Part shown: positions 7,911-16,330 of the stretch, one piece after another
Layout: each line of letters begins with the position of its first letter
Position numbering within the stretch: the first letter of the stretch is position 1
DNA from: JAWXVE01 sp044425575
Lineage (GTDB): Bacteria; Bacillota; Clostridia; Lachnospirales; Lachnospiraceae
Assembly: GCA_044425575.1 (NCBI GenBank)
Contig: JAWXVE010000006.1
Span: 1-49,926 of the forward strand
Direction: 5' to 3'
DNA length: 49,926 nt
The notes under the pieces: model-generated
The model's database searches: none
What the model was told of the DNA's origin: nothing
The model's input: the letters and a program-made list of their open reading frames with translations, nothing else
Program-made: the position numbers and the translations under genes

Positions 7911-10094
7911 TTAAATTGTTCTCTTTAAATGTTTCGAAAATTCTTCTTCTGGAAGTGGTCTGGCATAGAAATATCCTTGCCCAACATTGCATCCTGCTGC
8001 TCTTAAAGCATCCCTTTGCTCTTCTGTCTCGATTCCTTCTGCTACTGTTTCTAAGTTAATCTCTTTTGCCATGCGTACAATGTTTTCAATAATCGCCATT
8101 CCTTTTTCACCATAATCAGAATCTGTAATAAACCCTCTATCAATCTTAAGGGTATCGAGAGGCATCTCCCGTAATCGATGTAAAGAAGAAACTCCCGTAC
8201 CAAAATCATCCATGGCGATCCGAAAACCATATTCTCGCAAGATTTCCAAGCTTCGAATCGCTTCGTCGAAATTACCTACAAAGGCACTTTCTGTAACCTC
8301 AAATTCAATTTGCTCCGCTTCTACATGATACTTATTCACAACAGATAGGATAACATCTACCAAATCTTGTTGCATCGCTGTAACACCTGATAGATTAATG
8401 GCAATGACTGGTATCTTGCAGTCTCTATTCTCACTGATAAAGCGGCAGACTGCATCGATAATATAATAATCAAGTATTCCAATAAATCCATTCTTCTCAA
8501 AAATCGGGATGAAATCGTTTGGTGGTACAACCTTATCATCTTGCTTCCACCGTACAAGTGCTTCTGCCCCCGAAGTCTGTTCGCTAAGTAAATCTACCTT
8601 AGGCTGATAGTAGACCACGACCTCTCGATTATGAGTATCGCTCTCCATTGTTGCTAGTATATTATTGCGTATCTTACGTGCGATTCTCATAGAATCTGTA
8701 TAATACTCAACTGTATAACCAATCGTTGCTTTGCCTTTATTACGAGCTGTAATAGCACAATCCATCATAAGTGATACATCTATCATAGGATCCACAATCG
8801 TATAGATTCCCACACTAAAGCTAAACTTATAATCATCTTCAATGACTGCGCTTAAAGCTTGTTTCAAGTAATGATACCCTTCCTCATCTCCTGTTAAACG
8901 CGTAGCTATGTCATCTCCTTTTAGCAGTACGAAGAAATTATCTCCAAAATTACGCGTTCGAACATCATCTACTACATCAAGTGCATCCCGTATACAACGA
9001 GCGGTTTCTACTAAGATCTTACTGCCCATATCAAATCCATACAATTCATTAATGGACTTGAAATTATCAATATCTAACGCAGCAATATGATAAACACCAT
9101 CTGGATCCCCTTGTAAGATCTGTACTACTTTTTCCTTAAACTTCTGCTCTGACAAAAATCCTGTCATGCTATCGTGTGCCATCTGATATTCTACCACTTG
9201 TCCCCTTCGCAACTGCCCAATAAATATAACAATGCCAAAGAACATGAATGCCGCGAAAAATCCTACTACTACTAAGTTAAAATGCTCTAGTATTTCATCC
9301 CACAATCCATAGTTTCGCACAATATAATTGCTATGTTTCTGCGTAAGATAGCTCATGGTACTATCATCAATCTGAGCAATCAACTTATTAAAGACATCTA
9401 CTTTCTCTGCGGGAAAATCACTTGCAAACATAAAACGAAATTCCACTGGTGTGTCTAATAACTCCAATTGGTAAAGCCCTGCATCTAATTCATCCATAAT
9501 CTTCTCGTAACCAATCGTAGCCATTAGTAACGAATCAACTTCTCCTGTATCAAGCGCTTCCTTTCCGCTAGTAAAGCTTGGATAATAGACGATTTCCACT
9601 CCTTCTAATGCCGGGTCAATGGCAGTAATACCATATCGATCCTGTACTGCGACTGTAGTAATCTCCCCTTCATGAGTAGATAAAACTGCCAATACAGATT
9701 GGAAAGAAATAAATGCATCACTAGTTGGGTTGGTTGTAAAATTATCAATAATAAGCGAGATATCTGCATCCTCTATACTGATTTCGCCTGCACTAATATC
9801 ATAATACTCCACCTTAATCCCAGTAACTTCTGCAATATCATCCATAACATCAATTCCAATACCAGTCAACTCCCCCTCATCCATATAAGAGTTTGGAATA
9901 AAATTATCGGAATAAGCTACACGGTAAACATCTTGATCTAAGAGGAGATCAAGGTCTTCTTGTGCTAAGTTAAATCCTTCGTTCAATGCAGATGCCATTG
10001 TCTCCAAAGTGGAACCGCTATGTATACCCACCATTAAAACCCCTACACTCAGTAGGGTAATTATAATATATTTTCTGATTATTCTACTCCTCAT
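7911..10094 (-). CDS. solute-binding sensor, degenerate GGDEF and EAL phosphodiesterase
   Basis: A protein of about 727 residues. An N-terminal membrane anchor leads to a periplasmic-binding-protein type 3-like domain (about 50-270; DVYRVAYSDNFIPNSYM, GIGIDVMDDIAEVTGIKVEYY), a second membrane helix (275-300), a GGDEF domain and a C-terminal EAL domain. The GGDEF loop is NFGDNFF instead of GGDEF, so cyclase activity is unlikely and it may only bind GTP. The EAL domain keeps EALVRW, FEVTES, DDFGTG, KIDRGF and EGIE, so c-di-GMP hydrolysis is expected. The second ATG (10094) is preferred because GGGGA lies seven bases before it; the first ATG is only one base away from it. It likely couples an amino-acid-like ligand to c-di-GMP breakdown. 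It converges on the cyclase at 5979. Confidence 0.85.
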   Translation of the reverse strand: MRSRIIRKYIIITLLSVGVLMVGIHSGSTLETMASALNEGFNLAQEDLDLLLDQDVYRVAYSDNFIPNSYMDEGELTGIGIDVMDDIAEVTGIKVEYYDISAGEISIEDADISLIIDNFTTNPTSDAFISFQSVLAVLSTHEGEITTVAVQDRYGITAIDPALEGVEIVYYPSFTSGKEALDTGEVDSLLMATIGYEKIMDELDAGLYQLELLDTPVEFRFMFASDFPAEKVDVFNKLIAQIDDSTMSYLTQKHSNYIVRNYGLWDEILEHFNLVVVGFFAAFMFFGIVIFIGQLRRGQVVEYQMAHDSMTGFLSEQKFKEKVVQILQGDPDGVYHIAALDIDNFKSINELYGFDMGSKILVETARCIRDALDVVDDVRTRNFGDNFFVLLKGDDIATRLTGDEEGYHYLKQALSAVIEDDYKFSFSVGIYTIVDPMIDVSLMMDCAITARNKGKATIGYTVEYYTDSMRIARKIRNNILATMESDTHNREVVVYYQPKVDLLSEQTSGAEALVRWKQDDKVVPPNDFIPIFEKNGFIGILDYYIIDAVCRFISENRDCKIPVIAINLSGVTAMQQDLVDVILSVVNKYHVEAEQIEFEVTESAFVGNFDEAIRSLEILREYGFRIAMDDFGTGVSSLHRLREMPLDTLKIDRGFITDSDYGEKGMAIIENIVRMAKEINLETVAEGIETEEQRDALRAAGCNVGQGYFYARPLPEEEFSKHLKRTI

Positions 10095-10165
10095 GATCAT
10101 GTCCCCATTTAATGTATATTGCTTGTGTTCTCCACATTATATCATAATTCCCATAATTTTCCCAC

Positions 10166-10180
10166 AATTTTCGGAAATTT
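10166..10180. promoter_or_regulatory. CodY-box-like sequence upstream of the EAL gene
   Basis: AATTTTCGGAAATTT matches the CodY consensus AATTTTCWGAAAATT at 13 of 15 positions. It lies about 70 bases before the EAL gene, and CodY is encoded at 28292. A chance match in AT-rich DNA is possible. Confidence 0.4.
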
Positions 10181-10219
10181 TCGTCATTTTATACAAAATG
10201 ACTGAACACTAGCGAATAA

Positions 10220-10260
10220 ATAGTCATGCAGTTCCAGATTACTAGAAAATGCATGACTAT
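10220..10260 (-). terminator. terminator downstream of glyA
   Basis: ATAGTCATGCA (10220-10230) pairs perfectly with TGCATGACTAT (10250-10260). On the minus strand the 11-bp stem ends in a T-rich run, 23 bases after the glyA stop. Confidence 0.65.
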
Positions 10261-10283
10261 CTCAGTTTTGATTATAATAATTC

Positions 10284-11522
10284 TTATAGAAGAGGATATT
10301 GATCTGTCAATCCCTTTACCATAGCTTGTACTTCCCCTATCTTACTCTCTCCTTCTTTTACAATTAACGCAATTGCTTCGGCAATTACATCCATTTCCGC
10401 TTCCTTCATACCTCGTGACGTTATGGCTGGAGTTCCCAAGCGAACACCACTTGTAACAAATGGAGATTTTGGATCATTTGGGATGGTATTCTTATTTGCT
10501 GTAATATGTGCTAGGTCTAATAACTTTTCTATTTCTTTTCCCGTTAAATCGTAAGGTGTTAAATCCATTAACATTAAGTGGTTATCACTCCCCCCTGATA
10601 CAATAGAAATCCCTCGCTCCATAAGACCTTTTGCAAGTGCCTGTGCATTCAGAATTACTTGATTCTGATACTCTTTAAATTCCTCTGTTAATGCTTCTTG
10701 AAAGCAAACTGCCTTAGCTGCAATTACATGCATAAGTGGACCACCCTGAATTCCAGGGAAAATCGCCTTATTAAAGTTGTACTTATCTGCTGCTTCTTGA
10801 TTTGCAAGGATAAGACCACCTCTTGGACCCCTTAGAGTCTTATGAGTTGTAGTAGTCACAACATCTGCATATGGAATTGGGCTTTCATGTAATCCAGCTG
10901 CCACTAATCCTGCAATATGTGCCATATCCACCATTAGAAAAGCACCAACTTCATCTGCCACTTCACGAAACTTTTTAAAATCAATGGCTCTTGCATAAGC
11001 ACTTGCTCCTGCAATAATCATTTTCGGTTTACATTCTAGCGCAATTTCTCGCACTTGTTCATAATCAATATATCCTGCATCATTGACTCCATAAGGCACA
11101 ATATGGAACCACTTACCTGACATATTCACAGGACTTCCATGTGTTAAATGACCACCGTGATTTAAATTCATACCCATTACTGTATCACCTGGGTCTAATA
11201 CAGCAAATTGAACTGCCATATTTGCTTGTGCACCTGAATGGGGTTGTACATTGGCATAATCACAACCAAATAGCTTTTTTGCACGCTCAATAGCTAATAC
11301 TTCAACTTCATCTACACATTCACATCCACCATAATAACGCTTACCTGGATAACCTTCCGCATATTTGTTCGTAAGGGGACTTCCCATGGCTGCCATAACA
11401 GCCTTACTCACCCAATTCTCTGATGCTATTAATTCAATGTGCGTATTTTGCCTCTCTTGCTCCTTGACAATGGCGTCAGCAACTTGTTGGTCTACAACTT
11501 CAATCTCCTGAAATGCATACAT
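10284..11522 (-). CDS. glyA: serine hydroxymethyltransferase
   Basis: This PLP enzyme interconverts serine plus tetrahydrofolate with glycine plus 5,10-methylene-tetrahydrofolate, the main one-carbon source of the cytosol. At 412 residues it matches bacterial GlyA. Visible marks are IELIASENWVS near the start, the NKYAEGYPGKRYYGG substrate loop, MDMAHIAGL variants (VDMAHIAGLVAAG) and the PLP lysine in TTTTHKTLRGPRGG. The C-terminal half has the folate-site VTSGVRLGTPAITSRGM. The start has GGAGGGA upstream. It appears monocistronic: the next gene downstream converges through a terminator, and an extended -10 promoter with an overlapping palindrome lies directly upstream. Confidence 0.97.
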   Translation of the reverse strand: MYAFQEIEVVDQQVADAIVKEQERQNTHIELIASENWVSKAVMAAMGSPLTNKYAEGYPGKRYYGGCECVDEVEVLAIERAKKLFGCDYANVQPHSGAQANMAVQFAVLDPGDTVMGMNLNHGGHLTHGSPVNMSGKWFHIVPYGVNDAGYIDYEQVREIALECKPKMIIAGASAYARAIDFKKFREVADEVGAFLMVDMAHIAGLVAAGLHESPIPYADVVTTTTHKTLRGPRGGLILANQEAADKYNFNKAIFPGIQGGPLMHVIAAKAVCFQEALTEEFKEYQNQVILNAQALAKGLMERGISIVSGGSDNHLMLMDLTPYDLTGKEIEKLLDLAHITANKNTIPNDPKSPFVTSGVRLGTPAITSRGMKEAEMDVIAEAIALIVKEGESKIGEVQAMVKGLTDQYPLL

Positions 11523-11557
11523 TCTATTGATCCCTCCACTTTCTCAATCTACTTTAC

Positions 11558-11574
11558 TACTGTACTACAGTATA
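11558..11574 (-). promoter_or_regulatory. glyA promoter with overlapping 15-bp palindrome
   Basis: On the minus strand TGATATACT (extended -10, core at 11569-11574) precedes glyA by about 50 bases; the -35 is poor. TACTGTA-C-TACAGTA (11558-11572) is a perfect 7-1-7 palindrome overlapping the -10 and start region, where a repressor would act. The regulator is unknown. Confidence 0.5.
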
Positions 11575-11614
11575 TCATATTTCCTATATATTGCATATAT
11601 GAAATTCAAATCCT

Positions 11615-13255
11615 CTATTGTTTCAACTGAAACCCATCCTCTACAGACCTTCCACGAAGTTCCCATTCTACTGTGGCAAGATACGTTGGAAATAGATGAT
11701 AGCCTATTTGGTCTTCACTGTTTGGTTTATAATACCAAACACCATCTATTTCCACTAGTTCTCCTTGGAATATTTCATAATCTTGTTGCCATACATAGTA
11801 TGGTTCCTCTACAAATAAAGCTGCAAATTGCAAAGTCGTCAGGAGCTTTATGCTACAAAATAAAACACAAGCAACTTGAAATCCTCTATATAATCTGGTC
11901 GAAATCCATCTACTACTCCATCGACCAATTACATAGAATACAAATAATATAATATAGGCATATCCGTATCGCACCAGTGGACATGTTGCAAACCAGAATA
12001 TCAGACTACTCACCAAGGTAATATCCAGAACCAACACATTCAACTTCATTCCCTTTTCTCTTATCTCTACTATCCACAAGATTATTAGGGCAATGAGTCC
12101 TAGGAAATCTCCTATTAAGAGTAACTGGACCAATCTCCCCCCTGCTGTAAGAAACCAATTAGGGAACCACTGGATAATCGTCTCGCCGTAGGCTGCATTT
12201 CTAGCCCATAGTACCATGGCCAGTTGGTCAGCATGTGCCACTTCTTCATGAACTTGAAAAGTAAATGAGAATAAGTCAATACTTGTACTTGGATAAAGCA
12301 ACCACCCTGATAATAACACTCCGCGAATCAAGTAAGGTATAATTACCAGTAACCCCATACTAATAAATAAGCCAATCCCTTTGTATTTCTTTTCTTTTAT
12401 GAGACAGATGGCGGGGTATAGCACAAGCAATATGACTGGTGCAGCAGATAGCTTAATGGTAACTGCAAAACACGTTGCCACACTAAGAAGTGCATAGGGC
12501 GTAATGCTCCTCTCCTTTCGCTCCACTAAATCTACGTATTTTACAATCAAATAGACTAGAACTAGAAATGTCGCAAGATCGGTGGAGGTGGATTGTAAAT
12601 AAGAAAAGGTAATGGTAAGATAATAAATTGCACCTAGCCTTACAAAATCGCTTATGCGCAGTACTTTATTCTTATTGTTCCAATATTCCAATATAATCAC
12701 ATACCAGAGTAATATGGCCAAAAACCCACCTACTGTATGAAGGGATTGCCCAATAAAGCATTCCATACTATAAACAGCAGTAAGCATAAAAGCTGATGTA
12801 TTGTACCCTAATCGATAATTAATATTGCCTAATCCTACAACTGTTCCATATTCTTCTAACCAGCGGATTGCCTGGCCATGGTAAAGTGCTGTATCTGTAT
12901 GCTCATACCCCCTAGAGGTAAAATAGCAAAGTATCATACACCCAATGAAAAAGATTGCGTATGCATAAGGGCTTTTCTTATTTTCCTTTGTTAGTATTCC
13001 CATAATCTCTTTAGGGAATAAGATACACGTTAGAATGCTGATACTACACAAGATTATATGCACCCCAAAACTAATGGGATAGAAGAAGCTCACCACATGT
13101 GCCATAGAAGAAATTGCAATTAATCCGCTAAAAATCACCACCTCAATGGACTGTAGTTCATAGTGGAATACCTTCTTAATTCCTTGATTGACTAAGATAC
13201 CTACACATCCAGCCGTAATTCCAATGTATACCCAACTAAGTAATACGCTAACCAT
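11615..13255 (-). CDS. polytopic membrane protein, LIC_10190-like
   Basis: A 546-residue integral membrane protein with roughly 12-13 hydrophobic helices and almost no soluble domain. The first large extracytoplasmic loop carries a conserved-looking block (YEHTDTALYHGQAIRWLEEY, then GTVVGLGNINYRLGYN). It resembles the LIC_10190 family and GT-C-fold glycosyltransferases, in which acidic residues in the first loop bind a lipid-linked sugar. A role in transferring a sugar to an envelope polymer is therefore possible but unproven. It lies between glyA and hemW on the same strand, 19 bases downstream of hemW, so it could be the last gene of the lepA-hemW transcript. No nearby envelope glycosylation genes help to define a substrate. 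Confidence 0.6.
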   Translation of the reverse strand: MVSVLLSWVYIGITAGCVGILVNQGIKKVFHYELQSIEVVIFSGLIAISSMAHVVSFFYPISFGVHIILCSISILTCILFPKEIMGILTKENKKSPYAYAIFFIGCMILCYFTSRGYEHTDTALYHGQAIRWLEEYGTVVGLGNINYRLGYNTSAFMLTAVYSMECFIGQSLHTVGGFLAILLWYVIILEYWNNKNKVLRISDFVRLGAIYYLTITFSYLQSTSTDLATFLVLVYLIVKYVDLVERKERSITPYALLSVATCFAVTIKLSAAPVILLVLYPAICLIKEKKYKGIGLFISMGLLVIIPYLIRGVLLSGWLLYPSTSIDLFSFTFQVHEEVAHADQLAMVLWARNAAYGETIIQWFPNWFLTAGGRLVQLLLIGDFLGLIALIILWIVEIREKGMKLNVLVLDITLVSSLIFWFATCPLVRYGYAYIILFVFYVIGRWSSRWISTRLYRGFQVACVLFCSIKLLTTLQFAALFVEEPYYVWQQDYEIFQGELVEIDGVWYYKPNSEDQIGYHLFPTYLATVEWELRGRSVEDGFQLKQ

Positions 13256-13274
13256 TCTAGTATTCTTCCCTTCC

Positions 13275-14429
13275 TTATAATAAAAATTGTGCTAACACAT
13301 AATTACTAAGATCAATACCTTTTTTCGTAAGTGCAACCCACTCTTTTGACACTAGAACTAATTGATTTTCTTCTAACTGAGTCAAAATAGGCCCATATAC
13401 TTCTTCTATCTCTATTCCAAATTCACTATGGAAGGTTTCTCTAGAAACACCTTGCATTCTACGAAGCCCTAGATACATGTATTCTTCCATTTGCTCTTGT
13501 CTTGTAAGAAGTACAGGTTCTTCGCCTACTCGAAATCGATAAGAATCCACAAGGGATGCTGCACTAGTACCAAACCCCACATAATTCCCTCGTTGCCAAT
13601 ATACATTATTGTGTTTACATTCATATTGAGTGGAATCACAATAATTTCCAACTTGTGCATAATTAGAAATTTCATAGCGATAGTATCCATGCTGGCCTAA
13701 GATACATTCTGTCATCTCATATAGCTGGCGCTCTTCTTCCTCGGACAAAAGCTCTTCTATTGTATGCGTAATGGGATGGGGCATGGCAGTATCTAAATGC
13801 TCTCCATATAGATCATAAAAGAGTGTCCCTTCTTCTATGATGAGGCTATAAGCAGAAATATGTTCCGGATGTAGCTCACATACTCGCTCTAAAGTCTCCT
13901 TGTAAGAATCAATTGTTTGGGAAGGAATAGCTGCCATCAAATCAATATTAATATTGGCAAATCCCACTTTACGAGCTTGTCTGTAAGTCATGAGAAATTG
14001 TTCATATGTATGAATTCTTCCCAATAATTCCAACTCATAACCATGGGTACTTTGCAAACCAATACTAAGTCGATTAATACCTAGCATCCAATAACATTGA
14101 AGCTTGTTCTCGTCAGCTGTTGCTGGATTCACTTCTATGGTAATTTCTTCACACTGTTCCATATGGTAAGACTTCTGCAAACATCCTATAATTCTTGTCA
14201 TTTGTTCACAAGTTAAAAGAGACGGTGTTCCTCCCCCAAAGAACACCGTCCGAACTATTCTGTCTTGGTACTTACTAGATGCCTTTTCTATTTCTCTTAC
14301 TAATTCATCTACATAAGCTTCTTGCACCTCACTTGTAGCAGGTCCTGATATAAAGTCACAATACAAGCACTTCTTGATACAAAAAGGAATATGAATATAA
14401 ATACTAAGCCACTTCTTATTTGCCATCAT
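13275..14429 (-). CDS. hemW: radical SAM heme chaperone HemW (coproporphyrinogen oxidase-like)
   Basis: A 384-residue radical SAM protein. The [4Fe-4S] cluster motif is CIKKCLYCDF near residue 20, with the fourth family cysteine absent or replaced, as expected for CX3CX2C-C variants. VFFGGGTPSLL follows as the SAM-binding GGE-equivalent, then EVNPAT and RLSIGLQS. The C-terminal HemW domain (about 300-384) is a winged-helix-like block, MYLGLRRMQGVSRETF. HemN-type oxidases have an additional N-terminal cysteine pattern that is missing here, so HemW, a heme-transfer chaperone, is more likely than a true oxidase. It overlaps the end of lepA by 14 bases, a common lepA-hemW pairing in Firmicutes. 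Confidence 0.9.
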   Translation of the reverse strand: MMANKKWLSIYIHIPFCIKKCLYCDFISGPATSEVQEAYVDELVREIEKASSKYQDRIVRTVFFGGGTPSLLTCEQMTRIIGCLQKSYHMEQCEEITIEVNPATADENKLQCYWMLGINRLSIGLQSTHGYELELLGRIHTYEQFLMTYRQARKVGFANINIDLMAAIPSQTIDSYKETLERVCELHPEHISAYSLIIEEGTLFYDLYGEHLDTAMPHPITHTIEELLSEEEERQLYEMTECILGQHGYYRYEISNYAQVGNYCDSTQYECKHNNVYWQRGNYVGFGTSAASLVDSYRFRVGEEPVLLTRQEQMEEYMYLGLRRMQGVSRETFHSEFGIEIEEVYGPILTQLEENQLVLVSKEWVALTKKGIDLSNYVLAQFLL

Positions 14430-16236
14430 CTAATTTGAGTACGCTCATAAATGCTTGTTGTGGTATTTCTACATTTCCAATTTGGCGCATTCTCTTCTTT
14501 CCTTCTTTTTGTTTCTCTAACAGCTTCTTCTTACGGGTAATATCTCCACCATAACATTTGGCTAATACATCTTTTCGCATAGCCTTAACCGTTTCTCTCG
14601 CAATAACTTTACTGCCAACCGCCGCTTGAATTGGTACTTCAAATAAATGTCTTGGAATTTCATCTTTTAATTTTTCACACATTTTTCTACCACGTTCGTA
14701 TGCTGATTCTTTATGTACAATAAAGGATAATGCATCTACTTCTTCTTTATTAATTAAAACATCTAATTTCACAAGTTCTGACTGTTCATATCCTTTTAAC
14801 TCATAATCAAAAGACGCATATCCCTTAGAACGAGATTTCAGTGCATCAAAGAAATCATAAATAATCTCATTGAGAGGAAGTTCGTAGCGAATTAAGGCAC
14901 GAGAAGCTTCCATATATTCCATGCCTAAGTACCGACCACGTCTCTCTTGGCATAATTCCATAATACTGCCAATGAATTCGGTGGTCACCATAATCTCTGC
15001 ACTAACAATTGGCTCTTCCATATATTGAATCTCAGATGGATCTGGCAAATTAGATGGATTCGTCAGTTCGATTAATTCACCATTTACCTTATGAACCTTA
15101 TATATAACACCAGGAGCTGTTGTGACTAAGTCTAAATTATACTCTCGTTCAAGGCGTTCTTGTATAATTTCTAAATGCAACAATCCTAAGAAACCACAGC
15201 GATAACCAAAGCCAAGAGCAATGGATGTTTCCGGCTCATAATGCAAGGATGCATCATTTAATTGTAGTTTCTCTAAAGCATCTCTTAAGTCTTGATACTT
15301 TGCACCATCTGCTGGGTACAATCCACAATATACCATAGAATTTACTTTTTTATATCCTGGCAGAGGTTCTGCACATGGATTATCCACGGTGGTTACCGTA
15401 TCACCCACTGTAGTATCACCCACCGTCTTAATAGATGCTGTTATGTATCCAACCATTCCAGCTGACAATTCCTCACAAGGTACAAATTGTCCTGCACCAA
15501 AATATCCTACCTCTACTACTTCAGCTTTTGCCTTCGTTGCCATCATCTGAATAGCAGTTCCCTTTTTAACTGTTCCCTCCATAATGCGACAAAAGATAAT
15601 AACACCTTTATATGGGTCATATAAGGAATCAAAAATAAGTGCTTGTAAAGAATTCTTCTCATCTCCAGTTGGAGCAGGTATTTTCTCAACAATCTTCTCT
15701 AATACTTCTTCAATTCCAATTCCATTCTTAGCTGATATTAAGGGTGCATCTTGTGCCTCAATTCCAATCACATCCTCAATCTCTTCTATCACTCTACTTG
15801 GTTCTGCACTTGGCAAATCAATCTTATTAATAACTGGTACTACATCTAATTCATGGTCTAGAGCAAGATATACATTGGCAAGTGTCTGGGCTTCAATTCC
15901 CTGTGCTGCATCCACCACCAGAATTGCACCATCACAAGCTGCCAGACTTCTACTTACTTCATAATTAAAGTCCACATGGCCTGGTGTATCAATTAAATTA
16001 AAGATATATTCTTCTCCATCTTTGGCACGGTATACAGTGCGTACTGCCTGTGCCTTAATAGTGATGCCTCGTTCTCTCTCAAGGTCCATATTATCAAGAA
16101 CTTGTGCTTGCATTTCTCGGCTAGTCAATAAACCTGTTTTCTCAATAATTCGGTCAGCCAATGTGGACTTTCCATGATCGATATGTGCAACAATACAAAA
16201 ATTTCTAATCTTACTTCTATCAATGTGATTTGACAT
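14416..16236 (-). CDS. lepA: elongation factor 4 (LepA), back-translocating GTPase
   Basis: A ribosome-associated GTPase of 606 residues, the standard LepA length. The order of domains is G domain with AHIDHGKSTL (P loop), RGITIKAQ (switch I), DTPGHVDF (G3) and NKIDLPSA (G4), then the beta-barrel domain II, domains III and V shared with EF-G, and the LepA-specific C-terminal domain ending in CYGGDITRKKKLLEKQKEGKKRM, whose basic helix contacts the ribosome. It starts its operon and runs into hemW by a 14-base overlap. Confidence 0.98.
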   Translation of the reverse strand: MSNHIDRSKIRNFCIVAHIDHGKSTLADRIIEKTGLLTSREMQAQVLDNMDLERERGITIKAQAVRTVYRAKDGEEYIFNLIDTPGHVDFNYEVSRSLAACDGAILVVDAAQGIEAQTLANVYLALDHELDVVPVINKIDLPSAEPSRVIEEIEDVIGIEAQDAPLISAKNGIGIEEVLEKIVEKIPAPTGDEKNSLQALIFDSLYDPYKGVIIFCRIMEGTVKKGTAIQMMATKAKAEVVEVGYFGAGQFVPCEELSAGMVGYITASIKTVGDTTVGDTVTTVDNPCAEPLPGYKKVNSMVYCGLYPADGAKYQDLRDALEKLQLNDASLHYEPETSIALGFGYRCGFLGLLHLEIIQERLEREYNLDLVTTAPGVIYKVHKVNGELIELTNPSNLPDPSEIQYMEEPIVSAEIMVTTEFIGSIMELCQERRGRYLGMEYMEASRALIRYELPLNEIIYDFFDALKSRSKGYASFDYELKGYEQSELVKLDVLINKEEVDALSFIVHKESAYERGRKMCEKLKDEIPRHLFEVPIQAAVGSKVIARETVKAMRKDVLAKCYGGDITRKKKLLEKQKEGKKRMRQIGNVEIPQQAFMSVLKLDDGK

Positions 16237-16330
16237 TTATTTCCTCCAGCTAATTACTTTCTTAAAGCCCTAGTATACCACGAATAATTAGGCACTGTCT
16301 AGCCACTTTCCTCGCTATTCCTTGCCATTC

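Noticed and set aside
7901..10283. c-di-GMP riboswitch near the signalling genes
   Set aside because: No recognisable aptamer core was found in the leaders of the three c-di-GMP genes.
11523..11614. glycine or T-box riboswitch upstream of glyA
   Set aside because: The leader is only about 90 bases and shows a promoter and palindrome but no conserved aptamer core or T-box sequence.
15584..15964. 126-codon plus-strand ORF
   Set aside because: It lies wholly inside lepA on the other strand, has no ribosome site and its composition is a reverse-strand shadow.
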